DNA of 64,000 bases from JALORV01 sp035429805 (lineage in GTDB: Bacteria; Pseudomonadota; Gammaproteobacteria; Burkholderiales; Burkholderiaceae_F): NCBI GenBank assembly GCA_035429805.1, contig DAOMFL010000007.1, positions 17,309-81,308 on the forward strand, in the 5' to 3' direction. Below the pieces are notes generated by a model. The model was not told where the DNA came from, ran no database searches, and was given only the letters and a program-made list of their open reading frames with translations. Below are positions 53,325 to 62,484 of the stretch, in pieces. The position numbers were made by a program, and so were the translations under genes. Within the stretch, counting starts at the first letter, position 1, and every line of letters begins with the position of its first letter.

Positions 53325-53448
53325 ACGCTGCGCCTGGGCTCAGTCGCCATCGCTCCCGGGCAACGGCATCGTGACAGGCCGCATACCGCAAGATCCCGAT
53401 GTGACGTCGGTCCCATGAGGCGACGGGCGGGGCCGGAAATCGACTCCG

Positions 53449-54054
53449 TCATGACCGGTCCGGATCGCGCGCGGGATCTCCTGCGGGCAGGACGTCCTTC
53501 GCCCAGTCCATGCGCTTCCATGCCGGAACCGGCGTGACCATGCCGGCACGCGGCACGAATTTCGAGGGCTCCACGCGTTGCAGCCTCGGCAGGTACCTGG
53601 GACAGTTCGGGAAGATCTCGCGGACCGCAACACGCACGATGAACTGCGCTTCGACGTACGGCGGTGACACCGATGCCGCGGGCGCGAGCTCGGCCGTCCC
53701 GTTCACGCGCAGCCGCTTGGGCGATTCGAAATCGATGAACAGCAGGCCGACACTGGGGTTCTCGGCGGCGTTGCCCATCGACAGGAACATTCCGTTGCCG
53801 TCGAAGCACGGAAATACCAGCTCGGCCTCCCCGGTGACACGCACGAAGCCGGGATCTCCGCCCTTGAAAGAGCAACTCGGGCGCCCTTCGGCATCGGCGG
53901 TCGCAAGGAAGAACATGTCGAGGCGTTCGATGAACGCCCGATCCTCGGCGGTGAACTGCTCCCGGAACAGCGTGGCTTCAATGCGGTCCGCCAGCCGCGT
54001 CGTGTCATAGCGCGCCTGCAGTTCGCGGTGGCTGGACCGGTACAGTTTGGACAT
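53449..54054 (-). CDS. Pyridoxamine 5'-phosphate oxidase-like flavin-binding protein
   Basis: The 201-residue split-barrel protein has AFIERLDMFFLATADAEGRPSCSFKGG, VRVTGEAELVFPCFDGNGMF, GNAAENPSVGLLFIDF and PKRLRVNGTAEL, matching PNPOx-like/general stress FMN-binding proteins. The C-terminal part has CPRYLPRLQR and a Trp-containing tail. It may reduce small molecules with FMN or F420-like cofactors; the substrate is unknown. It is a lone gene. Confidence 0.85.
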   Translation of the reverse strand: MSKLYRSSHRELQARYDTTRLADRIEATLFREQFTAEDRAFIERLDMFFLATADAEGRPSCSFKGGDPGFVRVTGEAELVFPCFDGNGMFLSMGNAAENPSVGLLFIDFESPKRLRVNGTAELAPAASVSPPYVEAQFIVRVAVREIFPNCPRYLPRLQRVEPSKFVPRAGMVTPVPAWKRMDWAKDVLPAGDPARDPDRS

Positions 54055-54205
54055 CTCACCCTCCCCGAGGGACAGATCGCCTGGCGCGACGGCGCGTCAG
54101 GTTCGCGAACGCGCATGCGGCCATTCTGCAGGAGACGCGCGCCGACGGCTAACTCTTCGGGCGGCGCGCCGCGTCGGATTCCCGGACGCGTCTTGCAGGA
54201 CGGGC

Positions 54206-55357
54206 CTAGAGCCCCGTCGCGATTCGGGCGTCGGTGACGACGATGTGCACGAACTGCACCTTGGCGACGACCGGGCGTGACATGACGAAGGGATAGAAGT
54301 CGGCCTGTCCCATGCTGCGCGCCAGCTCGTTGAGCACCATCGTCATTTCAATCCAGCCGTTGAGCAGGCCCAGGAAGCGGTCGGCATCCGCATGGTCGGG
54401 ATCGTAGAGATCGGCACGCGTGAACGGCTCCACATCGGCTTCCAGGTCGTCGGCATCCAGCCCGAAGCCGAGTGCGGTGCCGAGGCTGTCGACCACGTGC
54501 AGGTAATGCGCCCACGTTTCGGCCCAGTCCTCCCACGGGTGCGTCGACGCATAGCTGCTGATGAAGCGGGTCGCCCAGTCCGCCGGTGGGCCGTTCTCGT
54601 AGTTGGCTTTGAGCGCAGCGCTGTAGTCCGCGCGCTCGTCGCCGAACAGGCCGCGGAACGGCTCGAGCCACTTCGTGTCCCAGATCAGCCGGTCCCAGTA
54701 GTAATGGCCGATCTCGTGGCGGAAGTGGCCGAGCAGCGTGCGGTAGGGCTCGCGCAGGTCGTGGCGGATCTTCTCGCGCCTAGCGTCGTCCGCTTCCTCG
54801 ACGTTCAGCGTGATGAGCCCGCTGGCATGACCCGTCATCACGCGCGGGCCGTCCGGTGGCGAGCGCAGGAAGTCGAACATCACGCCGCGCTCCGGATCCT
54901 CGTCGATCCGCGACCGGACCGGCAGCCCGAGCGACAGCAGCTCGGACACGAGACGTCGCTTGGCGGTCTCGATTGCACCCCAGTAGCGGCGGTTGTCGGC
55001 GTCGCCGAGGTCGGGGATCGTGCGGTTCAGCCGGCACGAGGTGCACAGCGTCTTCGGGTCGTCGACGGCGAGCAGCCAGTTGCAGCCGGCGGGCGTGTCG
55101 AGATTGGCACAGCGCTTGTAGTCGCGCGCATCGTCCGGAACACGCCAGCGGCCGGGCGCGCTGCCCGGCGACAGCGGCAGCACCGCCGCGCGCTCCGGCA
55201 GGTACCCGAGCGGCGTGTGGCAGGCAATGCAGAGGCTGTTGCGGAAGAACACATGACGGCCGCACTGGCAGCGGAAGGCGCGCGAGTGGCGGGGGACGTC
55301 GCGTCCCTTCCATGTCGCGGACATCTCGCGTGCGACTACGTCGTACCGGCTTTCCAC
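54206..55357 (-). CDS. Zinc-ribbon plus zinc-binding metallopeptidase-like protein
   Basis: The 383-residue protein begins with Cys-rich zinc ribbons (CQCGRHVFFRNSLCIACH, then CANLDTPAGCNWL and CTSCRLNR). It continues into a metallopeptidase-like domain with HFRHEIGHYYWDRLIW (HExxH plus downstream acidic residues) and HPWEDWAETWAHYLHVVD. The combination matches a poorly characterised putative zinc-binding metallopeptidase family. The start is GTG at 55357, with GGAG nine bases upstream; an ATG at 55324 is the alternative. It follows the hemerythrin gene on the same strand by 70 bp. Confidence 0.82.
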   Translation of the reverse strand: MESRYDVVAREMSATWKGRDVPRHSRAFRCQCGRHVFFRNSLCIACHTPLGYLPERAAVLPLSPGSAPGRWRVPDDARDYKRCANLDTPAGCNWLLAVDDPKTLCTSCRLNRTIPDLGDADNRRYWGAIETAKRRLVSELLSLGLPVRSRIDEDPERGVMFDFLRSPPDGPRVMTGHASGLITLNVEEADDARREKIRHDLREPYRTLLGHFRHEIGHYYWDRLIWDTKWLEPFRGLFGDERADYSAALKANYENGPPADWATRFISSYASTHPWEDWAETWAHYLHVVDSLGTALGFGLDADDLEADVEPFTRADLYDPDHADADRFLGLLNGWIEMTMVLNELARSMGQADFYPFVMSRPVVAKVQFVHIVVTDARIATGL

Positions 55358-55427
55358 GTAATGCGCTCCGGACGGTGTGCAATGACGGCTGTGAGGTCAG
55401 CCCGCGCTCAGGATCGTACCGGCCAGG

Positions 55428-55967
55428 CTACGGCTTCCAGTCGAGTCCACGACGTTCGGCCATGGCACGTCCCACAGCGTTCCAGTCGGCTGGCCCGAGG
55501 GCGCGCTTCAGCGCCGGCAGCAACACGTTCTCTTCGATGTCGATGTGCTGGTCGTACATCGCGGCGAAGCGCGCCACCAGCGCGGCGTCGGGCGTGACCG
55601 CTTCGCCGGCGCTGAGGCGCGCGAGGACCGCATCCAGCTGGCGCCACAGGTCCGCCATCGCGAGGTGGTCGGCCTCGACACGGTCGAGCGCCGCCAGTGT
55701 CGCGGCATCGCGATGTCGATCCCGCAGCAGCGGGAACATGTCGACTTCCTCGTCCTCATGGTGGCGCGGCGCGGCCTCGTTGAAGTAGCGGCGGATCGAG
55801 GCCGCGCCCATCTGCGCTTCCTCGTCGGCACCGTGGCTTGCCACGTGGGGCTGCAGCCGTCCGAGCAGGGCGGCGAAGCGGCGGACGCGTTCGTGACAGC
55901 CGAGCCACATCGCGACGGGATCGTCGAAACTTGCGCCGGGGCTGCGAAACTCGATCGTCGATGTCAT
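55428..55967 (-). CDS. Hemerythrin-domain protein
   Basis: The 179-residue four-helix protein has the hemerythrin-like His/Glu series: MWLGCHERVRRFAALL, APRHHEDEEVDMFPLLRD, DHLAMADLWRQLD and MYDQHIDIEENVLLPAL. These ligands would bind a di-iron centre that senses or carries O2 or NO. The ATG at 55967 is chosen, with GGAAGG 7 nt upstream; a TTG two codons earlier is possible. It lies just downstream of the nar/nnrS/narK genes, so a role in NO or iron-sulfur stress protection is plausible inference. Confidence 0.88.
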   Translation of the reverse strand: MTSTIEFRSPGASFDDPVAMWLGCHERVRRFAALLGRLQPHVASHGADEEAQMGAASIRRYFNEAAPRHHEDEEVDMFPLLRDRHRDAATLAALDRVEADHLAMADLWRQLDAVLARLSAGEAVTPDAALVARFAAMYDQHIDIEENVLLPALKRALGPADWNAVGRAMAERRGLDWKP

Positions 55968-56051
55968 GGACAAACCTTCCGGGACTTGCTCACCCGGTCC
56001 GGGCCGCCGTCAACGGCGACCGGGGACCGAGCGCAACCGATGCATTGTCCC

Positions 56052-58772
56052 CTAGCAGGACACCTCGGCGCCGCGGCGCGCGTACCAGTGCCAGGTTCCG
56101 ACCAGGCAGCTCAGGTAGAACACGCTGAAGAAGACCAGTGCGGCGACCGGGCTGCCCGTCAGGTCGATCGAGGTGCCATAGGCGATCGGGATGAAGGCCA
56201 GGCCGAGCGCCGCGACGGCAGAACTGAAACCGAGCGTCGCCGCGCCTTCAGTGGCACCGGTGCGGCGGGCCGCCTCCAGCGCGGCCTTGTCGTTCGGATC
56301 CTTCACCTCGCGCTCGCGCAGCGTGCGGAAGATGATCGGAATCATCCGGAACGTCGAGCCGTTGCCGACGCCGGCCGCGATGAACATCGCGATGAACGCC
56401 AGCACGAAGCCCGTGAGGCTCCCTCCGGTGCCCGCGCCGGGAAGGAGGATGGCCGCCACCAGCGGTGCGATCGCCATCACGATGAAGACGCCTGCTGTGA
56501 TCTTCGCTCCGCCGACGCGGTCAGAGAGCCAGCCGCCGATGGGGCGCACCAGCGCGCCCAGCAGCGGTCCGACGAAGGCGAAGGCGAACGCGTCGACCGC
56601 CGGGAACTGGGTGTTGACCAGCATCGGGAAGCCCGCCGCCAGGCCGATGAACGAACCGAAGGTGCCCAGGTAGAGCCAGCTCATCCGCCACTGCTGCTTG
56701 TTGCGCAGGATCGCCACCTGTTCGGCGAAGCCGGCCCGCACGCTGGCGATGTTGTCCATGCCGAACCACGCTGCGATCACGGCCAGCACGATCAGCGGCA
56801 CCCAGATGAAGCCGGCGTTCTGTACCCACACCGGCACCACTGCGCCCGCGACCTCGCGCGACTGTGCACTGCCGCCCATCACCAGCAGCGCGCCGCCGTA
56901 CATCGCCAGCGGCGCGATGAGCTGCGCCAGGCCGACACCGAGGTTGCCCACACCGGCGTTTGCGCCCAGCGCAGTGCCCTGCAGGCGCTTCGGGTAGAGG
57001 AAGCTGATGTGCGCCATCGAGGACGAGAAGTTGCCGGCGCCGAGGCCGCAGAGCAGCGCGATCGCCGCGAATACCGCGTAGTTGGTGTTCGGGTCCTGCA
57101 CGGCGAAGCCGATCCACAGTGTCGGCAGCAGCAGCATCGTCGTGCTCCACACGGTCCAGTTGCGCCCGCCGAAGATCGGTACGACGAACGAATACAGCGC
57201 GCGGAACACCGCACCCGAGATCCCGGGCAGTGCCGCCAGCCAGAAGAGCTGGTTGGTCGTGAACTTGAAGCCAATCCGCGGCAGTTCGACGACGATCACG
57301 CTCCACACGACCCAGACTGCGAACGCCAGCAGCAGTGCGGGCATCGACACGAGCAGGTTGCGAGTCGCGATACGCCGGCCCGTCGCCGCCCAGAACCCCT
57401 CGTCGTCCGGCCTCCAGTCGACGAGGACGTGGCGGCGCCGACCCCTCGGCTCGATCAGATCTGCGCCTTCCAGTGCCGCTCGGGCCTCGGCATGTTTCGC
57501 AAGGATGCCCTCACGTTCGTTGCGCTCGGCGACCCACATCCAGATCATCGTGACGATGATCACCAGGGTCAGCAGCATGAAGCAGCTGCTGCGCACCCCG
57601 ACGACGTCGGCCGCAACGCCGAACATGATCGGCAACGTGAATCCACCCAGGCCGCCGATAACGCCGACAATTCCGCCGACCACGCCCATGCTGCCCGGGT
57701 AGTGGTCCGCGAGGCTGCGGTAAACACTGGCTTTGCCGAAGCCCTGCGCCAGTCCGACGATGAAGATCAGCACCGTGAACATCACGACGCCCACACCGAT
57801 TTCAATCGCGACGTCGCCCTTGATGCCGTGGATGATCATCGTGGTGGGTGGATAGCTCAGCAGGAACATGCAGATCAGGCTGATCCACATGACCCACCAG
57901 GTGACCGTATTGCCGCCCCACTTGTCGGACGCCCATCCGCCCAGCGCCCGGATCGCTCCAGACGGCAGGTCGAACAGGATCGTCAGGAACGCCGCGGTCG
58001 CCAGCGGCAGGCCGAATTCGCCGACGTAGTACTTGGGCAGCCACAGCGCCAGCGCGACGAAGGCGCCGAAGACGAAGTAGTAGGCGAGCCCGAAGCGCCA
58101 GACCCGGACGTCGAGCAAGGGCATCAGCTGCTCCGAGAGCTTGGGAATTTTGCGGCCCTGCTGCGCGTCCTTGCGATGCAGCGGGTCCTGGGTCGTCGTG
58201 AACCAGAACACCAGTGCCATCACCAGCATGGCGACGGCATAGACCTTCGGAACCGTCCGCCACGACCCCGTCGCGGAGGCCGCGATGATCAGCGGTGCGA
58301 TGAACTTGGTGAGCGACGAGCCGGCGTTGCCGGCGCCGAAGATTCCCATCGCCGTGCCTTGCCGCTCCTTGCTGAACCAGGCCGACGTATAGGCAATGCC
58401 GACTGCGAACGAGCCGCCGGCGACGCCGACGAACAGGCCCAGCACCAGGTACTGCCAGTACTCGGTGGCGTACGACAGCAGCCAGGTGGGGACCACCACG
58501 GACAGCATTTGAAAGAAGTACACGATCCGGCCGCCGTAGCGGTCGGTCAGGATGCCGAGCGGCAGGCGTATCAGCGACCCGGTCAGTATCGGCGTGGCCA
58601 CCAGCAGACCGAACTCGGTCTCGTTGAGGTGGAGTTCCGCCTTGATCTTCACCCCGATGATGGAGAACATCACCCAGACCGCGAAGTTCACGGCGAAGGC
58701 GATCGTGCTCGCCGCCAGTGCCGAGATCTGCTCGCGGTTGAGGGCTGGTTTGACTGCGTTGGCTGTCGTCAC
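56052..58772 (-). CDS. narK: Fused NarK1-NarK2 nitrate/nitrite transporter
   Basis: The 906-residue protein consists of two complete MFS transporters in tandem (about residues 1-430 and 470-906, roughly 24 membrane helices). Each has the nitrate-porter NNP signature region (GVAGGSFAVGIAYTSAWFS and FGAGNAGSSL in the first; GLGAGNFSSSMAHISFLYP and GANAGVGNLGVGLAQL in the second). Such fusions are known in denitrifiers, where NarK1-type does nitrate/proton symport and NarK2-type nitrate/nitrite exchange. The start is GTG at 58772, with AGGAAAGG 7 nt upstream. It is 150 bp downstream of nnrS. Confidence 0.94.
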   Translation of the reverse strand: MTTANAVKPALNREQISALAASTIAFAVNFAVWVMFSIIGVKIKAELHLNETEFGLLVATPILTGSLIRLPLGILTDRYGGRIVYFFQMLSVVVPTWLLSYATEYWQYLVLGLFVGVAGGSFAVGIAYTSAWFSKERQGTAMGIFGAGNAGSSLTKFIAPLIIAASATGSWRTVPKVYAVAMLVMALVFWFTTTQDPLHRKDAQQGRKIPKLSEQLMPLLDVRVWRFGLAYYFVFGAFVALALWLPKYYVGEFGLPLATAAFLTILFDLPSGAIRALGGWASDKWGGNTVTWWVMWISLICMFLLSYPPTTMIIHGIKGDVAIEIGVGVVMFTVLIFIVGLAQGFGKASVYRSLADHYPGSMGVVGGIVGVIGGLGGFTLPIMFGVAADVVGVRSSCFMLLTLVIIVTMIWMWVAERNEREGILAKHAEARAALEGADLIEPRGRRRHVLVDWRPDDEGFWAATGRRIATRNLLVSMPALLLAFAVWVVWSVIVVELPRIGFKFTTNQLFWLAALPGISGAVFRALYSFVVPIFGGRNWTVWSTTMLLLPTLWIGFAVQDPNTNYAVFAAIALLCGLGAGNFSSSMAHISFLYPKRLQGTALGANAGVGNLGVGLAQLIAPLAMYGGALLVMGGSAQSREVAGAVVPVWVQNAGFIWVPLIVLAVIAAWFGMDNIASVRAGFAEQVAILRNKQQWRMSWLYLGTFGSFIGLAAGFPMLVNTQFPAVDAFAFAFVGPLLGALVRPIGGWLSDRVGGAKITAGVFIVMAIAPLVAAILLPGAGTGGSLTGFVLAFIAMFIAAGVGNGSTFRMIPIIFRTLREREVKDPNDKAALEAARRTGATEGAATLGFSSAVAALGLAFIPIAYGTSIDLTGSPVAALVFFSVFYLSCLVGTWHWYARRGAEVSC

Positions 58773-58922
58773 GATGGCACCTTTCCTACGTTTCAGTCTT
58801 CTTGTCGGGTTGAATGGCCGAGCTCGCGTGCGGTCGCCGTGCAGACCGTCCGGCGGCCCTCGATCCCGGCGGACGCGATGGCGCCGGGGAGCAATGAACC
58901 TGTCGCGTGTCGACCATGTTCG

Positions 58923-60230
58923 CTATCCGGGGACGCTGTCGGCGCGGGCCCTCAGCAGGATCGGAAGATGCACGAACGCCCAGGCCGTCCAGACCGCCGT
59001 CCATACGCTCGCGGCGGCTGCCGCGAGCGCGCCGCCCGCGGCCGCTGTGAGCGGGCTTGCGATCCGCAGCAGCGTCGCGACCTGCAGCAGCCAGAACAGG
59101 ACCCAGACGAGGTCGTCTGCAACCAGTGCGATGCCGCCGTGGCCGCGGATGACTCGCGTGACCATCGCGAACAGCAGGCTGCCGAGCATCCCGAGCGTCA
59201 GCGCATGCAGCGGCCCGAGTCCGAGCCCGCTGCCGCCGAGCGCGAGGCGCAATCCGGCGTCGGCCGCCGCGAGCAGCAGCGCGAGTGGCAGCCAGGCGAA
59301 CGCAAGGTGGAGCATCGCCAGCAGGCGCAGCGACGGTCCGCGCAGGCTCTGCATCAGTCCCCAGCGGATGGCCAGCGCGGCGAGTGCGATGCCGGCCACC
59401 GTGGTGGGCAGGATCGCGAGCCACGTCGCTCCGTGCAGTGCCTCGATGCGCGGCGCGTAGAGCACGACGCCGAGTCCGATCATTGACGCCAGCAGCAGCG
59501 CCAGCACCCAGTTCGGCCGCCATGGCACGAGCCCCGCGACCGCGTTCGATGTGAAGAAGGGCAGGATCCGGTGAGCAACCGTCACGCTGATCGGGCCGAC
59601 CGACCCGAACAGCAGCAGCCACGCGGCGAGGCCGGCCGACGTGTAGTGGTGCGTGCCCATTCCGGCCGCAAACAGCAGCGCCGCGGCGATCCCCACGATC
59701 CAGAACAGTACGACGCAGCGGGCGTGCAGGCGGTCGGCGACCCGACTGGCGCGCACCAGTACGGCAAAGGCGACGCCGATCGCGGTCCAGGCGATCGCCA
59801 GCAGCAGGGCGCCGAAGGCCGCGATCGAGGTGCCGGCAACCGTGCCTGTCAGCAGCAGGGCGATGCCGCCGACATGCAAAGCGAGCGGCCAGCGCAGCCG
59901 TTCCGCCGTCGGCGGGGCCACCTGCAGCCAGCGCGGACCGGCGGTGAACATGAAGCCTGCGATGTAAAGCGGCATGTAGGCCGCCGCAAAGACGAACGCG
60001 TGCGCCATGGTCGGCGGCAATGCAGTGACGACCGTCATGCCGAAAATAGGCGCGACCAGCATCCAGGTCCATCCGAACGACACCGCGAGCAGCAGCACGG
60101 TGGCGACGAAGAATGCGATGCGATGGGGCGCCGTCCAGAGATTCGCCAGCGACAGGCGCTGCGCTTTCGACGGCGAGTCGGCGGCCGCGATACGGGTGGC
60201 GGCGACCGGACGCAGCGAAACCGTCTTCAT
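58923..60230 (-). CDS. nnrS: NnrS-family heme/copper membrane protein
   Basis: The 435-residue protein has about twelve membrane helices with many histidines facing the membrane, including ALHVGGIALLLTG, GMGTHHYTSAGLAAW and SVTVAHRILPFFTS, plus PLHALTLGMLG; these are hallmark NnrS segments. NnrS protects against NO during nitrosative stress and is found with denitrification genes. Translation is taken from ATG 60230, with GAGGG upstream, over a GTG one codon earlier. It starts 7 bp after the carbonic anhydrase stop, so it is co-transcribed. Confidence 0.92.
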   Translation of the reverse strand: MKTVSLRPVAATRIAAADSPSKAQRLSLANLWTAPHRIAFFVATVLLLAVSFGWTWMLVAPIFGMTVVTALPPTMAHAFVFAAAYMPLYIAGFMFTAGPRWLQVAPPTAERLRWPLALHVGGIALLLTGTVAGTSIAAFGALLLAIAWTAIGVAFAVLVRASRVADRLHARCVVLFWIVGIAAALLFAAGMGTHHYTSAGLAAWLLLFGSVGPISVTVAHRILPFFTSNAVAGLVPWRPNWVLALLLASMIGLGVVLYAPRIEALHGATWLAILPTTVAGIALAALAIRWGLMQSLRGPSLRLLAMLHLAFAWLPLALLLAAADAGLRLALGGSGLGLGPLHALTLGMLGSLLFAMVTRVIRGHGGIALVADDLVWVLFWLLQVATLLRIASPLTAAAGGALAAAAASVWTAVWTAWAFVHLPILLRARADSVPG

Positions 60231-60237
60231 CACACCC

Positions 60238-60930
60238 TCAGTCCCCGGCTGCCGGTACGCCGCTGCTGTCGAGCGACAGCTGCGCCTGGTGCAGGTACGG
60301 GCCGGTGCCGGCGTGTTCGGCCTGCGACGCCGGGATGAAGCCCCCGAGCCGGACGTCGAACACGTGCACCTCGCCGTCCTCGATGACGTAGTACCAGCCG
60401 TGCAGCGTCAGCGTGCCGGCCTCGACGCGTTCGCGCACCATCGGATAGTCCATCAGCCGCTCGAGCTGCAGCACGATCGCGCGCTGCTCGGTGCGACGCA
60501 GGACCTCCGGGCCGGGCTCGGCCACCGGCAGCACCGCTTCACGCCCGAGCTCGAGCCACTGCACGAGGTTCTGTGCCGCCGGCGGCACCTCGCCGTACAG
60601 CGCGCGCACCGCGCCGCAGTGGCTGTGGCCGCAGACGATGATGCGGCGAACCTCCAGATTCAGTACCGCGAACTCGATCGCCGCCGCCGTGCCATGGAAT
60701 CCGTGCGATTGGTCATAAGGCGGCACGAAAGCGCCGACGTTGCGCACGAGGAAGAGCTCGCCCGGACCGGCTCCGGTCAGCAGGTAAGGCACGATGCGCG
60801 AGTCGCTGCAGCCGATGAACAGCGTCAGCGGCCGCTGGCCAACGTCGACGAGCTGCTGGAACTGGTCGCGGTACTGCGGAAAGGCGTCGCTCTTGAAACG
60901 CCGCAGCCGTTCGAGCAGTTCGTCCGGCAT
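60238..60930 (-). CDS. Beta-class carbonic anhydrase
   Basis: The 230-residue enzyme interconverts CO2 and bicarbonate. Zinc ligands are Cys41 (CSDSR, with the Asp43-Arg45 dyad), His102 and Cys105 (CGHSHCGAV). The FLVRNVGAFVPPYD and GFHGTAAAIEFAVLNL segments are typical. It is embedded in the nitrate-reductase operon, 18 bp after the rotamase gene and 7 bp before nnrS. That suggests a role in pH or bicarbonate balance during respiration, an inference from position. Confidence 0.94.
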   Translation of the reverse strand: MPDELLERLRRFKSDAFPQYRDQFQQLVDVGQRPLTLFIGCSDSRIVPYLLTGAGPGELFLVRNVGAFVPPYDQSHGFHGTAAAIEFAVLNLEVRRIIVCGHSHCGAVRALYGEVPPAAQNLVQWLELGREAVLPVAEPGPEVLRRTEQRAIVLQLERLMDYPMVRERVEAGTLTLHGWYYVIEDGEVHVFDVRLGGFIPASQAEHAGTGPYLHQAQLSLDSSGVPAAGD

Positions 60931-60948
60931 CGCGCGTTCCGCGACCGA

Positions 60949-61752
60949 TCACTGCACCAGCGGCGTGGCGGCGGCCGCAAGGTCGACGCCTTCGACGCGG
61001 GCCTGGCCGGCCAGCACCTGCAGGTACTGCCGCAGCGCGGTGGCGAAGGCCTGGCGGTCCAGCGTCTGGCGCACGGCTTCCTGCACGGTCTCGTAGGCCG
61101 GCACGCTGCCCGCGTCGCGCTCGAGTACCTCGACGACGTGAAAGCCGAAGCGGCTGCGCACGAGGCGCGGCAGGACGCCGATTTCGGGATGACCGAACAC
61201 TTCGCGCGCGAACTCCGGCGCACACTCGGCGGCCGACAGCCAGCCCAGTTCGCCGCCCTCGGTTCCGCTCGGGCAGTTCGAGAGCTGCGCTGCGGCCTGT
61301 GGAAAGCGGTCCGCTTCCGCATGCGTGCGCGCACGGAGGTCAATCAGGCACGATTCGGCGCGCCGGCGCAGCGCGTCGAGATCGACCCCCGGCGTGACGG
61401 CGAACAGCACGTGACGCAGACGGACACGCTCACCGACCGCGAACCGCGCCGGATTGGCGGCGTGGTAGCGCCGGCAGGTTTCCTCGTCGGGGCGCGGGCG
61501 CTTCAACTGCCGGTCGAGCAGGGCGTCGATCGCCTCGGCGGCCGCCTCGCTGATGACGCCGCGCAGCGGCGCCGGATCAGCCGGCGCGAGCAGCCCGGCG
61601 CGTATCGCGGCCTGCCGCAGCAGTTCGACGCTGGCTCGGCTGCGCAGCTCTTCTGCAGACAGATCCTCGTCCGGCGCAGCCAGCGCGATGCCGTCGACGG
61701 TGGCAGCGTGCGCCGAGACAGGCGCGGCGAACGTAGCGGCCTCGGCCGTCAT
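60949..61752 (-). CDS. PpiC-type peptidyl-prolyl isomerase of the nar operon
   Basis: The 267-residue protein has an N-terminal helical region and a parvulin rotamase domain: RLRHVLFAVTPGVDLDALRR, then LSNCPSGTEGGELGWLSAAECAPEFAREVF, and LPRLVRSRFGFHVVEVLER. There is no signal peptide, so it is cytoplasmic like the NifM group. Its ATG overlaps the narI stop (ATGA). The standard position after narI in beta- and gammaproteobacterial nar operons suggests help in folding or maturation of nitrate reductase. Confidence 0.92.
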   Translation of the reverse strand: MTAEAATFAAPVSAHAATVDGIALAAPDEDLSAEELRSRASVELLRQAAIRAGLLAPADPAPLRGVISEAAAEAIDALLDRQLKRPRPDEETCRRYHAANPARFAVGERVRLRHVLFAVTPGVDLDALRRRAESCLIDLRARTHAEADRFPQAAAQLSNCPSGTEGGELGWLSAAECAPEFAREVFGHPEIGVLPRLVRSRFGFHVVEVLERDAGSVPAYETVQEAVRQTLDRQAFATALRQYLQVLAGQARVEGVDLAAAATPLVQ

Positions 61753-62474
61753 GACGTACGCCCCGGCAGGTTCTGGCCAGCCGGCACGTTCAGACGCCGC
61801 GAGCGCACGATCTGGTACGGGCGGAACAGGTAGACGATCGACGCCAGGCCGCTCCACACATGCACCAGGCGGCTGAACGGCAGCAGCAGGAAGATCGTCA
61901 TGCCCAGCACCATGTGCACCTTGAACGGCCACGCGATCTCGGCGAGCAGGTTGGCGTCGGGACGGAACGTGGCCACGCCCTGCAGGTACGCGGAGAGAAT
62001 CAGCATTGCGTGCGCGTCGACACGGTGCGCGTACGACAGCGGCAGCGTGATCAGCCCGAGCAGCAACTGCACCCACAGGATGATCAGGATCGCCAGATCG
62101 GTGCGATGGCTGGTGAGCCGGATGCGCGGATCGGTGATCCGCCGGTGCAGCAGCATCGTGATGCCGATGAAGCACATCGTGCCGGCAATGCCGCCCGAAA
62201 CGATCGCGAACAGCTGCTTCGTCGGTGGGCTGATGAACGGCTCGTAGACCCAGTGCGGCGTCAGCAGGCCCACCGTATGGCCGAACAGCAGGAACAGGAT
62301 CCCGATGTGGAACAGGTTGCTGCCCCAGCGCAGCTGCCGCGCGCGCAGCATCTGGGACGAGTCGCTCTTCCACGTGTACTGGTCGCGGTCGAAGCGGGCC
62401 AGGCTGCCCATCAGGAAGAACGCCAGGCAGATGTAGGGATAGACGTTGAAGAAGAAGTCGTTGAGTGTCTTCAT
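61749..62474 (-). CDS. narI: Respiratory nitrate reductase gamma subunit (cytochrome b)
   Basis: The 241-residue membrane protein has five predicted helices and the histidines that bind two b hemes: LRWGSNLFHIGILFLLFGHTVGL near the N-terminal half, and WPFKVHMVLGMTIFLLLPFSRLVHVWSG in the C-terminal half. It takes electrons from quinol to NarH. Length matches E. coli NarI. It starts 10 bp after narJ and overlaps the rotamase gene. Confidence 0.96.
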   Translation of the reverse strand: MKTLNDFFFNVYPYICLAFFLMGSLARFDRDQYTWKSDSSQMLRARQLRWGSNLFHIGILFLLFGHTVGLLTPHWVYEPFISPPTKQLFAIVSGGIAGTMCFIGITMLLHRRITDPRIRLTSHRTDLAILIILWVQLLLGLITLPLSYAHRVDAHAMLILSAYLQGVATFRPDANLLAEIAWPFKVHMVLGMTIFLLLPFSRLVHVWSGLASIVYLFRPYQIVRSRRLNVPAGQNLPGRTS

Positions 62475-62484
62475 GGCGTGCTCC

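Noticed and set aside
55545..59486. Open frame of about 1300 codons antisense to hemerythrin, narK and nnrS
   Set aside because: It spans several well-supported genes on the other strand and translates to a His/Arg/Gln-rich sequence typical of antisense frames.
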